Notes: generated by a model from the letters alone, not told the origin. Positions 1 through 7,748 are shown, counted from the first letter of the stretch. The stretch is DNA of 64,000 nucleotides from an uncultured Ruminococcus sp. (GCA_910584195.1 CAJTYV010000007.1:16949-80948); one strand, 5' to 3'. Translations and numbers: made by a program.

Positions 1-2
1 AA

Positions 3-287
3 GCCGCTGAAGACGCCGAAAAGGCTCGCATTGAGGCTGAGAAAAAAGCCGCTGAGGACGCCGAAAAGGCTCGCATTGAGGCTGAGAAAAAAGCCGCTGA
101 AGACGCCGAAAAGGCTCGCATTGAGGCTGAGAAAAAAGCCGCTGAGGACGCCGAAAAGGCTCGCATTGAGGCTGAGAAAAAAGCCGCTGAGGACGCTGAA
201 AAGGCTCGTATCGAAGCTGAGAAAAAAGCTGCTGAAGATGCCGAAAAGGCTCGCATTGAAGCTGAGAAAAAAGCCGCTGAGAACGCA
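3..287 (+). repeat. Tandem 45-bp coding repeat
   Basis: Six full units and a partial seventh, each 45 bp (15 codons), run head to tail in frame and differ by only a few silent or conservative changes. The array continues past the left edge. Such near-identity suggests recent expansion by slippage or unequal recombination. Confidence 0.9.
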
Positions 288-1226
288 GAAAATGTAATTC
301 AGTCCGATAAATTTTCAGAAGAAGCAATAGCAGTTTATTCCGATGCAGAAATAGACGAAGCAGAAAACATTGAAAAGGTTCATGAAAAGAAAATCCGTCT
401 TAAAAATAAAAAAACTGATAATTTGAAAGTTTCCGAAGATATTATTGATAAAACCGATAATCATATTGAAAAAAAGACAAATAAGTTTACTTCGGCGTTA
501 AAAAATATTTTAGATGAGGATCCTCAAGAAATAATTAATCAGAGGAAAGAACAGTTCGAATCAGATGATAAACCTCCAAAAGGACGTGTTAAGAAAGGTT
601 TTTACGCAATATTCGGCGTAATCTTTGCTTTACTTGCCTGTGTTGGTTTAATTACTGTTATTGCTAAAGGAATCAATATGTTCGACAGCTATACCTCAGG
701 AGAATCACGAAAAGAAGGTTTTGAAAGTGTGTTATACCCTGCCGTAATTATGGATATAGAGTCGTTCAATTCTCCTTCGGAATTGTCGTCAGAACAAATT
801 ATTACTGCCGCAATTTGGTCAATGATAATGAAAGACGGGGTAACGGAACAGTACGAGCTTACTTTCGATGTAGTCATTATACCCGCAGCTGACGTGGAAT
901 CTTATGCTGTTAAACTGTTCGGAGATGAATTACCAAAGCTTGAACATACTACCGTAGGACCGGCTGAGTCGAGATTCTATTATAACGAAGAAACAAAATC
1001 GTATAATGTTCCCGTAGCTCCTGTAACTTACACATATTCTCCTGAGATTCGGGAAGCTTCAAAATCAGGCAACGAATATATAGTTTTGGTCGATTATATT
1101 GATGAACTTCCATCTTGGCTTCCCAAAACTTCATCAAAATCAGTTCAATATGTCCTCACAGAGATAAACGGTTCGTATCAGATAAAATCAATGAAAATAC
1201 TTTCAACCAATACAAACGCAATATAA
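3..1226 (+). CDS. Membrane protein with N-terminal 15-residue charged repeats (partial, 5' end outside window)
   Basis: The frame is open from base 3 to the stop at 1226, so the start lies before the window. The first 95 or so residues are near-perfect copies of AAEDAEKARIEAEKK, an alanine/glutamate/lysine-rich sequence expected to form a long helix or coiled coil. An acidic linker follows, then one membrane segment (about residues 205-228, FYAIFGVIFALLACVGLITV) and an extracytoplasmic domain of about 180 residues with no family I recognise. A single-pass envelope protein with a cytoplasmic coiled coil is the simplest reading. It lies outside the ICE and belongs to the chromosome. Confidence 0.75.
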   Translation, partial: AAEDAEKARIEAEKKAAEDAEKARIEAEKKAAEDAEKARIEAEKKAAEDAEKARIEAEKKAAEDAEKARIEAEKKAAEDAEKARIEAEKKAAENAENVIQSDKFSEEAIAVYSDAEIDEAENIEKVHEKKIRLKNKKTDNLKVSEDIIDKTDNHIEKKTNKFTSALKNILDEDPQEIINQRKEQFESDDKPPKGRVKKGFYAIFGVIFALLACVGLITVIAKGINMFDSYTSGESRKEGFESVLYPAVIMDIESFNSPSELSSEQIITAAIWSMIMKDGVTEQYELTFDVVIIPAADVESYAVKLFGDELPKLEHTTVGPAESRFYYNEETKSYNVPVAPVTYTYSPEIREASKSGNEYIVLVDYIDELPSWLPKTSSKSVQYVLTEINGSYQIKSMKILSTNTNAI

Positions 1227-1230
1227 TTAA

Positions 1231-1378
1231 AACTGGTGTTCATAAGAAAGGGATGCACATTTTTAAGAAAATTTTATGATTGCAAGGCGAAAGGACGCAA
1301 GAATACCGACATATTCCAAAGTAAGCAAGTATAAAATTTTATCGAAAAGACGCGTAACTTATCCTATGAACACCAATT
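1231..1378. repeat. MITE-like or REP-like inverted-repeat element
   Basis: The ends AACTGGTGTTCAT (1231-1243) and ATGAACACCAATT (1366-1378) are inverted copies. The complementarity continues imperfectly inward for about 45 bp, to AAATTTTAT on both sides. The roughly 150-bp element has no reading frame and sits just after the stop of the preceding gene. It could be a miniature inverted-repeat element or a long transcript-end hairpin. Confidence 0.6.
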
Positions 1379-1749
1379 GTTATAGGACACTCTGTACACG
1401 AACTACTATTGTTTGATCTAAAGTTGCTTTTACAGACTGATAAACGTTTTTATATGTAGATCAATAAATCCTCAAATGACTCTAAATAGAGTGAAATGTA
1501 ACCATTTTTTTGTTTCATAATAGCAGCTTTTTCCATTCCGACTAAATAACACTATTACACTGGAAATGTATCGAAAAATCTCCACAATAAATGGTTTTTA
1601 ACAAATTATAGCATGAATACTGATATCGACAGGTTTGGATTTTAATATATCATCTGCTATCCACCAAATGAAAATTTATATCCGATTTTCAGAGAAATTT
1701 TTAATGTTGCTTTAATTTAAGTTAAATAATAAAAATATCAGCAAACCCC

Positions 1750-1778
1750 TTGACTTTTACTTTGAAATCTGATATAAT
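1750..1778 (+). promoter_or_regulatory. Promoter of tRNA-Trp
   Basis: TTGACT (1750-1755), a 17-bp spacer and TATAAT (1773-1778), ending 36 bp before the tRNA. It lies outside the ICE, so integration does not change the start of tRNA transcription. The rest of 1379-1749 is AT-rich and shows no gene. Confidence 0.8.
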
Positions 1779-1814
1779 ATTATTGTTGCATTAAGAAGTT
1801 GATTTGATATTTTT

Positions 1815-1890
1815 AGGGGTATAGCTCAGTTGGTAGAGCAGCGGTCTCCAAAACCGCGTGCCGAGGGTTCAAGTCCTTCTGCCCCTGCCA
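1815..1890 (+). tRNA. tRNA-Trp (CCA anticodon)
   Basis: A 76-nt cloverleaf with encoded CCA. The acceptor arms AGGGGTA and TGCCCCT pair over 7 bp, the D arm is GCTC/GAGC, the anticodon arm GCGGT-CTCCAAA-ACCGC carries anticodon CCA, and the T arm contains TTCAAGT. Its 3' half from 1843 is the ICE attachment core, so the gene remains complete after integration while a 48-bp copy marks the far end of the element. Confidence 0.95.
1843..1890. other. attL core (48-bp direct repeat)
   Basis: Bases 1843-1890, from the anticodon stem to CCA of tRNA-Trp, are identical to 48275-48322. The bases just outside differ on both sides (c versus a before; ac versus ta after), which defines the ends of the repeat. 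Confidence 0.93.
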
Positions 1891-1892
1891 AC

Positions 1893-1940
1893 GAAAACCA
1901 GTCAAAAGGCACACGCAAGTGAACATTTTGACTGATTTTC
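1893..1940. other. Inverted repeat after tRNA-Trp at the ICE left end
   Basis: Arms GAAAACCAGTCAAAA (1893-1907) and TTTTGACTGATTTTC (1926-1940) pair with one mismatch. The repeat lies 2 bp inside the element after the tRNA and may end tRNA transcription or bind integrase or an accessory factor. A second hairpin, CAGATAATG/CATTATCTG, lies at 1988-2016. No gene is seen in 1941-2300. Confidence 0.55.
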
Positions 1941-2304
1941 ATTATTTGAAAATTGATGTTCAAGAAAGACTGCTGGTAGTGAGCCGACAGATAATGTATA
2001 ATTTTCCCATTATCTGCATAGCGTTTTACTTTCATTGCAAGCAATATTCACAGTATTGTTTTCTGCCGTACTTTATCGCTCGTACCTTTCCATTCTGTTG
2101 AAGCAACAACAGAATTATCGGTTTGACTGCATGATTACTTATCTTACTCCCCTTTCGCAGCAGGTAGTCATGGCGTGTACGCAGATGTGCTGACGTTGTT
2201 TTGACGTCATAAAACGCGAATCAATCTTAATTGAAACTATTCGATTTTCAAGTTTCCATGCAAAAATCCAAGTCCCTCAGACTGCTGAAAACAAACTGAA
2301 GGAC

Positions 2305-2333
2305 TTGACAAAATCTATTTGTAGTGGTATAAT
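2305..2333 (+). promoter_or_regulatory. Consensus promoter without a downstream gene
   Basis: TTGACA (2305-2310), a 17-bp spacer and TATAAT (2328-2333) form a perfect sigma-A type promoter. The next coding region (2594-3694) is on the opposite strand, so the promoter must drive a non-coding transcript. Confidence 0.75.
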
Positions 2334-2339
2334 ACAGAG

Positions 2340-2465
2340 TATGCTGTATAACACGCACTTAAATAGCATTCTCACTAAGTCATTCAGATGTTTATGGTCA
2401 TCTGTCTGATTACGAAGCTTTAGTTGCCGGCAAGCAATTAAGGCTTTGTGGGGGTGCTTTTTACT
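2340..2465 (+). ncRNA. Candidate small RNA at ICE left end
   Basis: A transcript from the promoter at 2305-2333 would start near 2340. It contains a hairpin CAGATG/CATCTG (about 2387-2407) and a strong stem GCTTTAGTTGC/GCAATTAAGGC (2417-2444), then GTGGGGGTGC and a T-run at about 2458-2462. No reading frame with a ribosome-binding site is present. I do not recognise the RNA family. The T-run is not directly next to the stem, so the 3' end is uncertain. Confidence 0.5.
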
Positions 2466-2541
2466 TTTACTTTATAATTATACCATACTTTTTTCCATTT
2501 GTCAACCTTTTTTCGGAAAATAAAATATTTTTTAAAATTTT

Positions 2542-2587
2542 AAAAGCAGCATATAAGTAGTTGATTTCTACTTATATGCTGCTTTTA
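2542..2587. terminator. Bidirectional terminator hairpin
   Basis: AAAAGCAGCATATAAGTAG and its inverted copy are separated by about 7 nt, a perfect stem of about 19 bp with A/T tracts on both sides. It directly follows the stop of the minus-strand lipoprotein gene and could also stop read-through from the plus-strand RNA. Confidence 0.85.
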
Positions 2588-2593
2588 ATAATA

Positions 2594-3694
2594 TTATGAT
2601 AGTGGGATTTCTACGATCTCGTATTCACTTATGTCTGCCATATCGTCTAACGATTTAATACCTGCTTCATATGCGGCTTTTTCATCATCAAATGTATCAA
2701 GAATTCCACCGCTTGACGAATCATATATTTTTGAAAGCATAAATTTCACATTGTCGAGATTGATTACGCCTTTGTCAAACAATATATGATCTGACATACC
2801 GGTAATTCTGACACAGTAATATTTGTCGGATGTATCTTTGAATACACCGAGAACGTTGCAGTTGCTGTTTACAATGTTGGAGGTGATCTCCAAATTTGCC
2901 TTGTTGGAATAAATTTCCTTATCTTCAAATGAATTTTCATCCGATACTGAAGTGATTGTTGAATCTGCCTTTCTTTTTTCCATGTTATATTGAATTGTTG
3001 ATGGCATGACTGTATAAAGTTTTTCAAGAGTGAATTCCTTTTGCAGGCTTTCGGCTTTTTCTTTTTCAAAGGCTTCTTTATTTTCTTCCTCTTGTTTCTT
3101 GTAATCGGGATTATTGCTGCTTATGCCAAGAGCTGCAAGCGGATCTTCGTATTCATCATCTTCGGACATTTTAAGTTCTGATTCGATGTAGTCCTGCATT
3201 GTATTAATAATTTTTGTCTTGTTTTCGCCTGAGATCAGGTCGGATGAGATCAAATTTGTTGTTAGATCAGCGACTTTTATAGAAAAAGTCTTTTCAGTTT
3301 CTTCAACAGTATAGTTGTACTCATTAAGAAAATCCTGAATTTCATCAATATTGGCACGTGCCTTAATGATTATTTCATTTTCATCTGCGCTTTCGATGAA
3401 ATAAGTGAACGTCATATGTTCGCCGAATGGTGATTCAGAAGCGTTCATCTCAATAGTGAATTTTTCAGGATATACATTTCTGTTTCCAAAATAATCCTCT
3501 TTGGGTACGCCATACGCTACCTTATCAAACGCATCGACAACAACCTTTTCTTCCTTATCCGATTTCTCAGAATTGCTGCTCTCTGATGAATTGCTTGTCG
3601 GAGCTGACGAAACCTTGTCATTGGAAGATTTTCCACAGCCTGTAAAAGCTGCTGCGAGGAGAAGTGCTGTAATTAATGATAATGTTTTTTTCAT
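2594..3694 (-). CDS. Putative lipoprotein, ICE cargo
   Basis: 366 residues. The N-terminus MKKTLSLITALLLAAAFTGC is a lipoprotein signal peptide with lipobox FTGC; a Ser/Asn/Glu-rich linker follows, then a soluble domain with no recognised family. It is predicted to be anchored on the outer face of the membrane. AGAAAGGA precedes the ATG. It is monocistronic, with its own promoter at 3742-3770 and a terminator at 2542-2587. Surface lipoproteins in ICEs sometimes serve exclusion or adhesion, but nothing here shows either. Confidence 0.75.
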   Translation of the reverse strand: MKKTLSLITALLLAAAFTGCGKSSNDKVSSAPTSNSSESSNSEKSDKEEKVVVDAFDKVAYGVPKEDYFGNRNVYPEKFTIEMNASESPFGEHMTFTYFIESADENEIIIKARANIDEIQDFLNEYNYTVEETEKTFSIKVADLTTNLISSDLISGENKTKIINTMQDYIESELKMSEDDEYEDPLAALGISSNNPDYKKQEEENKEAFEKEKAESLQKEFTLEKLYTVMPSTIQYNMEKRKADSTITSVSDENSFEDKEIYSNKANLEITSNIVNSNCNVLGVFKDTSDKYYCVRITGMSDHILFDKGVINLDNVKFMLSKIYDSSSGGILDTFDDEKAAYEAGIKSLDDMADISEYEIVEIPLS

Positions 3695-3741
3695 AATTAA
3701 ATATCCTTTCTGTTGACGGTTATATTTGGTTATGTGATATT

Positions 3742-3770
3742 ATTATAATTCTATCATATTATTCGTCCAA
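3742..3770 (-). promoter_or_regulatory. Promoter of the 2594-3694 lipoprotein gene
   Basis: On the minus strand, TTGGAC (3770-3765), a 17-bp spacer and TATAAT (3747-3742). The palindromic box at 3836-3852 lies 66 bp upstream. Confidence 0.65.
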
Positions 3771-3835
3771 TTTCTATTAACTAAATATACAAATATTATA
3801 TTACATTTATTCAAATTACTGTAACAATTATAAAA

Positions 3836-3852
3836 TTGTGCTATTATAGCAC
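3836..3852. promoter_or_regulatory. ICE palindrome box 1
   Basis: TTGTGCTATTATAGCAC, truncated on the right arm by CC instead of AA. It overlaps the integrase stop codon and lies upstream of the lipoprotein promoter. Confidence 0.7.
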
Positions 3853-4974
3853 CTCTTCCAAAGTTTCTACAGCTACTATATGCTGTTCCTGAATCAAGTG
3901 AATATATGTATCATATGTTATTCCAATTTCCGAATGCCCAAGAAGTTCGCTTACAGTTTTCACATCTACTCCTTTAGCGAATAAACAACTTGCAAATGTA
4001 TGTCTAAGTGTATGAACTCCTGTTGGAGCAATGCTGCAACGTTTAAGTATCGCCCTAAACATTCTATCGACATTTCGTGCATATATTCTATTGCCTTTCG
4101 CATTGGAAAAAACAAAATCATATCTGCCATTTATTCCTTTAAGGCTTATCAATGCTCTTATAGCTTCTGAATTTAACGGAACTATCCGACTTCCACTTCG
4201 GGTTTTGGTCGTACTTTGTTCTTTCCAATTATACCCTGATGTTTCTTTTGGAGAATCTTTGTCTCTTTTTTTTACGTATACAACGTTTCCTCTAACATTG
4301 ACTGTTTGTTTTTTTAAATCTATATCCGACCATTTTAAGGCAAGTGCTTCACCGATTCGCAAACCAGTATTAACAAGAAATATTATCAGTTCGCCCAAAC
4401 GATATATTCGCTTTCCGTTTCTGTAGCAGCTTACTGATTCGTTCTTTATTTTTTCTGTTTCTTCAGCGGTAAAAAAATGAATATCATTTTTGGATTTTTC
4501 CATATTTTTAGGTATTACAACACATTCAGCAGCGTTGTAATTCACATCATGCTTTCTTAGAGCGTACTTTAAGCAACTATTGATTCCCTCATAAGTCTTT
4601 TTTATTGTTGAATATGAGTATTTGTTTCTAAGTGTATTTATCATATCTTGAATATCATCGGATCTGAGTTTAATGAGAGGAATATCACCTATATATGGCA
4701 GTATTTGATGAGTTACAGTCTGTTCTATACGATCAAAACTTGAAGGTTTTAATTCATTCAACTTAATATTATAAAGCCATTTTTTTATATACTCGCCTAC
4801 AGTTATCACTTGAGGATCTTCCATATTATCTTCGCTATTGTAGATAATTTGTACAACTAAATTCATGTTTATTATCTTTTCATTTGCTGAGGTGAATTCG
4901 GTACTAATAATTCTTTCTTTTTCAATACTTATACTTTTGATATTGTTAAGACTTAGAAGATCTGTAATTTTCAT
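3844..4974 (-). CDS. int: Tyrosine site-specific integrase
   Basis: 376 residues, the usual length for ICE integrases. It carries an N-terminal SAM-like core-binding domain (about 57-145) and a C-terminal catalytic domain with R206 (TGLRIGEAL), H321 and R324 (HTLRHTFAS), H347 (LLGHSEI) and nucleophile Y357 (TYDTYIHL). Its position as the first recombinase after attL and the tRNA target identify it as the enzyme that integrates and excises the element between the 48-bp cores. The start is set by AAAGGAAA seven bases before the ATG. It has its own consensus promoter (5009-5037), and box 2 lies upstream of that. Confidence 0.93.
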   Translation of the reverse strand: MKITDLLSLNNIKSISIEKERIISTEFTSANEKIINMNLVVQIIYNSEDNMEDPQVITVGEYIKKWLYNIKLNELKPSSFDRIEQTVTHQILPYIGDIPLIKLRSDDIQDMINTLRNKYSYSTIKKTYEGINSCLKYALRKHDVNYNAAECVVIPKNMEKSKNDIHFFTAEETEKIKNESVSCYRNGKRIYRLGELIIFLVNTGLRIGEALALKWSDIDLKKQTVNVRGNVVYVKKRDKDSPKETSGYNWKEQSTTKTRSGSRIVPLNSEAIRALISLKGINGRYDFVFSNAKGNRIYARNVDRMFRAILKRCSIAPTGVHTLRHTFASCLFAKGVDVKTVSELLGHSEIGITYDTYIHLIQEQHIVAVETLEEVL

Positions 4975-5008
4975 ATTTTTCCTTTACATCAATTAAAAAC
5001 TTTCTTTT

Positions 5009-5037
5009 ATTATATCTTATTCTCCTTTATGTGTCAA
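5009..5037 (-). promoter_or_regulatory. Integrase promoter
   Basis: On the minus strand, TTGACA (5037-5032), a 17-bp spacer and TATAAT (5014-5009), placing the transcript start about 30 bases before the int ATG. Box 2 begins 28 bp upstream of the -35. Confidence 0.8.
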
Positions 5038-5065
5038 ATTTTGATTAAAAAAGATTATTAAAAAT

Positions 5066-5083
5066 CGTGCTATAATAGCACAA
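5066..5083. promoter_or_regulatory. ICE palindrome box 2
   Basis: CGTGCTATAATAGCACAA, one mismatch from consensus. It sits between the serine recombinase stop and the int promoter. Confidence 0.75.
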
Positions 5084-5085
5084 TT

Positions 5086-5775
5086 TTATTTGCTGAATAG
5101 TTCTTCCTTTATTTCGCGTTTGTACTTATAATATGTGTTTCGGCTGATATTAGCCAGTTTAATACACTCTATATCGTTAAGTGTACCGCCGAATGCCTTA
5201 CAGTGCTTTTTGATTAGCTCCTTTGCAGGAGCTTCTTTTTTTATATTCAGCTTCCTGCCTTTAACGCAGCCTATCTGTTTCCCTTTAAGACGTGCAGTTT
5301 CTATTCCCTCTTTGGTACGCTGCCGGAGATCCTTGACTTCCTTTTCGGACTGTTCAAATGCAAGTTCTATCTGCTTTGCTGCAAGAAGTTTCAAAACCTT
5401 ATTTGTTGCTTCTATATATATGTCAGCTATGTCGTTACCAACAAGCTCTACACCGCTGCTCAAAGCTTGTCTGTAAGTCTCGGTATTGACATAAGGTTCT
5501 TTAAGGAATATAAGCTCTATACCTTTTTTAAGCAGCTCCATGTAAAGCTTTGATCCCTCTTTTGCATTACGGCTCATTCGCGAAACACTATCAAATACAA
5601 TGGTATCTCCCTTTTTCAAGCTTATGTACAGCCTGTTCCAGACAGGACGAGTAAGTGCAGTTCCAGTATACGCTTCTTTCATGATACAAGCATTTGGAAA
5701 TAAAGAGATAATATTTCGCACTTGTCTTTCTATATTCTGTTGTGGTTTAGATATACGGCAATATCCGAATATCAC
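5086..5775 (-). CDS. Serine recombinase of resolvase/invertase type
   Basis: About 229 residues. The N-terminal resolvase domain has the catalytic serine in FGYCRIS, then the motif VFDSVSRMSRNAKEG, a long helix, and a C-terminal region (about 170-229) with HTH character (LANISRNTYYKYKREI). This is the size of small resolvases/invertases, not the large integrases of the prophage side. The GTG at 5775 fits the GGAG at 5788-5785; an ATG at 5784 would overlap that site. It may resolve multimers or invert a segment. No matching res site was recognised. Confidence 0.8.
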   Translation of the reverse strand: MIFGYCRISKPQQNIERQVRNIISLFPNACIMKEAYTGTALTRPVWNRLYISLKKGDTIVFDSVSRMSRNAKEGSKLYMELLKKGIELIFLKEPYVNTETYRQALSSGVELVGNDIADIYIEATNKVLKLLAAKQIELAFEQSEKEVKDLRQRTKEGIETARLKGKQIGCVKGRKLNIKKEAPAKELIKKHCKAFGGTLNDIECIKLANISRNTYYKYKREIKEELFSK

Positions 5776-5936
5776 TATTATCATCTCCAATTATACTATT
5801 TTTAACGAACAATATTTTTGCTACTTTTATTATAGCTCTATTTTCTTAAAAAGTCAATATCTTTTGATACATTTTTACAAACCGTTAGATTTGCTACAAT
5901 AATACTGCATAAATTTGTATAAGTATACAAACTTCT

Positions 5937-5994
5937 ACGCATTGCGTGATTTTTTAAAAAAGCTCTTGACTTATCACGCAATGCGTGGTATAAT
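5937..5994 (+). promoter_or_regulatory. Promoter with two ACGCAATGCGT operators
   Basis: TTGACT (5966-5971), a 17-bp spacer and TATAAT (5989-5994) drive the small plus-strand operon. The spacer holds the palindrome CACGCAATGCGTG (5975-5987), and an inverted copy lies upstream at 5937-5947. A bound protein would block polymerase. The same operator occupies the promoter at 7245-7273. A second palindrome, TTTGTATA/TATACAAA, lies at 5914-5931. Confidence 0.8.
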
Positions 5995-6042
5995 ATAATT
6001 ACGGAAACAACAACAGAGCCTTAAGGCAGAAAGGAAATCAAT

Positions 6043-6252
6043 ATGTATAATTTTGAAATCATACGATATACTCTTGAAGAAATGCTTGACACAATCGCTC
6101 ACAACAATCATGACTTTGTTTGTAGCTGCTGTATGGAACTTAAAGACAGTATTCTTAAACTTGCAAGGGCAGTCCTCGGAGCTGACACGGCAAGAATACT
6201 CGAAGCTTCATACGACTTAACAATCGAGGAATTACAGGAGGAAGATGAATAA
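6043..6252 (+). CDS. Small hypothetical ICE protein
   Basis: 69 residues, preceded by GAAAGGAAA; first gene of an operon under the 5966-5994 promoter. It is acidic at the C-terminus (EELQEEDE) and has a CSCC cluster at about residues 28-31. No family recognised. The stop overlaps the next start by one base, so translation is probably coupled. Confidence 0.7.
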   Translation: MYNFEIIRYTLEEMLDTIAHNNHDFVCSCCMELKDSILKLARAVLGADTARILEASYDLTIEELQEEDE

Positions 6253-6455
6253 TGAATATCACAGTGACAGATATGTACAGAGTATGCAACAAATATGACT
6301 TCTTTACACACGGTTCAAATTACCAGTACAACAAGCTCTTTGATGTTGTTAGAGAGGACAGCGCAGACTTAACGAAGATAGCGACTATAATTTGGATTTG
6401 CTCAGAGCAGAGTTACGAAGAAGTCTATAACACACTTGTAAAAGAATTCTGTTAA
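6252..6455 (+). CDS. Small hypothetical ICE protein
   Basis: 67 residues, starting on the last base of the previous stop codon. Mixed helical composition, no membrane segment, no recognised family. Second gene of the operator-controlled operon. Confidence 0.65.
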   Translation: MNITVTDMYRVCNKYDFFTHGSNYQYNKLFDVVREDSADLTKIATIIWICSEQSYEEVYNTLVKEFC

Positions 6456-6469
6456 TCAATCAAAGCTGT

Positions 6470-6491
6470 CCTATCGGCTACACGGGGAGAA
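6470..6491 (+). repeat. 22-bp leader repeat, copy 1
   Basis: CCTATCGGCT followed by ACACGGGGAGAA, matching 7133-7154 except for three bases. Both copies lie in gaps between genes of the same small operon region. Confidence 0.5.
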
Positions 6492-6504
6492 TGGGAGCAG
6501 AGCT

Positions 6505-6837
6505 ATGATGATACAAGAGTTTACAGCACGGACAAATATTACACCGAGCAGCGAGGAATATCACTACATAGAGCAGAGCTACTATGATTTTGACGGAAAC
6601 AAAGACGAATTTTGCAAACAGTGGCTTAAAGATATAGAGAACGGCAAATGGACATTGGAACTCAGATTAAGGAACGCTCTTGACAAACAAAAAGCGGAGT
6701 ACGAGGAACAGCTTAAAGAACAAGAGGAATATCTTATTTTCTATCGTAAGCAATTCGAGAAATATAGGAAGGCACAGGAAAAGCTTGATAAGCTTAACAA
6801 GAGAATCATAGCAATGGCAAAAATTATGGAAGAGTGA
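6505..6837 (+). CDS. Hypothetical coiled-coil protein
   Basis: 110 residues. The C-terminal two thirds is a charged heptad-like helix (LDKQKAEYEEQLKEQEEYL onward). GGGAG precedes the ATG pair. No recognised family. Third gene of the small plus-strand operon; GC-rich hairpin GCGGAGCTG/CAGCTCCGC (6848-6867) follows the stop. Confidence 0.65.
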   Translation: MMIQEFTARTNITPSSEEYHYIEQSYYDFDGNKDEFCKQWLKDIENGKWTLELRLRNALDKQKAEYEEQLKEQEEYLIFYRKQFEKYRKAQEKLDKLNKRIIAMAKIMEE

Positions 6838-6918
6838 TAATAGCCAAGCGGAGCTGCACAGCTCCGCAGAAAGGATAAAATTATAATACAGATGAATGTA
6901 TCATAGAGGAGGACTGCA

Positions 6919-7116
6919 ATGAACGCAGAAATGGTTAGTGCATTGGTAAAAAATCAGGAGATCACGCTCATTACAAAGAAAGCTCGCAAAGAGATTAAAG
7001 TATATGTGTCTGATGTTCAGGATAATGGAAAGACCTTTGTATGTTGGTACACAAACAGATTTGGAAAGTTAGCACTCAAACGATTTGATATTACAAAATA
7101 TGATTATTGCTTATAA
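6919..7116 (+). CDS. Small hypothetical ICE protein
   Basis: 65 residues, mainly beta-type sequence with basic clusters (ITKKARKEIKVYV). AGAGGAGGA lies seven bases before the ATG. No family recognised. Confidence 0.65.
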   Translation: MNAEMVSALVKNQEITLITKKARKEIKVYVSDVQDNGKTFVCWYTNRFGKLALKRFDITKYDYCL

Positions 7117-7132
7117 TTAACAAATAAGATGA

Positions 7133-7154
7133 CCTAACGGCTGAACGGGGAGAA
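7133..7154 (+). repeat. 22-bp leader repeat, copy 2
   Basis: CCTAACGGCT followed by GAACGGGGAGAA; see 6470-6491. Confidence 0.5.
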
Positions 7155-7180
7155 AGCGAAAATACTATGGTAAATTAAAA

Positions 7181-7199
7181 TTGTGCTATTATAGCACAA
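7181..7199. promoter_or_regulatory. ICE palindrome box 3
   Basis: TTGTGCTATTATAGCACAA, a full-consensus copy, 45 bp upstream of the -35 of the promoter at 7245-7273. Confidence 0.8.
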
Positions 7200-7244
7200 T
7201 TTTCAATATTGGCACAATGCAGTGCATGAATCTCAAAAAAATAC

Positions 7245-7273
7245 TTGACATTTAACGCAATGCGTGGTATAAT
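7245..7273 (+). promoter_or_regulatory. Promoter with ACGCAATGCGT operator
   Basis: TTGACA (7245-7250), a 17-bp spacer and TATAAT (7268-7273). ACGCAATGCGT occupies 7255-7265 in the spacer at the same spacing as at 5966-5994, so both promoters should answer to one protein. Confidence 0.85.
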
Positions 7274-7345
7274 GAAATTATATAAATTTGCATATTAAGA
7301 TTAAAATGAGCATAAGAAAATATATTAATGCAAGGAGAAGAACCA

Positions 7346-7516
7346 ATGGAAATTAAAGAATTAAGGGCTTTGTCCCACATGACGCAGAAACAGTTTTCTG
7401 AGTATTTTGGTATTCCCAAGAGAACAATAGAGGATTGGGAATGCAACAAGCGAACACCGCCCCAATATGTGGTTGATCTCATTGAATATAAACTCAGAAA
7501 AGAAAATTTGATATGA
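7346..7516 (+). CDS. Small HTH (Xre-like) DNA-binding protein
   Basis: 56 residues from the ATG placed nine bases after AAGGAGAAG; an ATG at 7328 lacks a good site. The helix-turn-helix MTQKQFSEYFGIPKRTIEDW fits Xre-type regulators of conjugative elements. Its promoter contains the ACGCAATGCGT operator, so it is the leading candidate for the protein that binds there, acting on itself and on the 6043 operon. That assignment is inference. Confidence 0.75.
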   Translation: MEIKELRALSHMTQKQFSEYFGIPKRTIEDWECNKRTPPQYVVDLIEYKLRKENLI

Positions 7517-7537
7517 ATGTACGAATGGACGATCATT

Positions 7538-7735
7538 ATGAGCTTTTTAATCAAGGATACAACCAAGGAACAGCGTGAAAGAATTGTAAAAGATGGAATT
7601 GCTCTTTCCACTTTAGACTCTCTCCCTCCAACTGATGAAGCGATGAGTCTCTTTGGAAAATACGTTAATGGAGAAATGGAATTAGATGATATTATTAAAA
7701 ATATGCTTCTTCCATATGAAGTAACCAATGTTTGA
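7538..7735 (+). CDS. Small antitoxin-like protein
   Basis: 65 residues if started at the internal ATG; the frame is also open from an ATG at 7517, directly after the previous stop. The pattern DEAMSLFGKYVNGEMELDDI resembles the short helical repeat of VbhA-type antitoxins, but no Fic partner is adjacent, so the resemblance may be superficial. Co-transcribed with the HTH gene and followed by the terminator at 7771-7802. Confidence 0.6.
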   Translation: MSFLIKDTTKEQRERIVKDGIALSTLDSLPPTDEAMSLFGKYVNGEMELDDIIKNMLLPYEVTNV

Positions 7736-7748
7736 CACATATTTATAT

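Noticed and set aside
1826..2044. Minus-strand frame over the tRNA with a peptide ending in GAEGLEPSARGFGDRCSTN
   Set aside because: It is read through the antisense of tRNA-Trp and has no ribosome-binding site; this peptide type is a common artefact of tRNA antisense frames.
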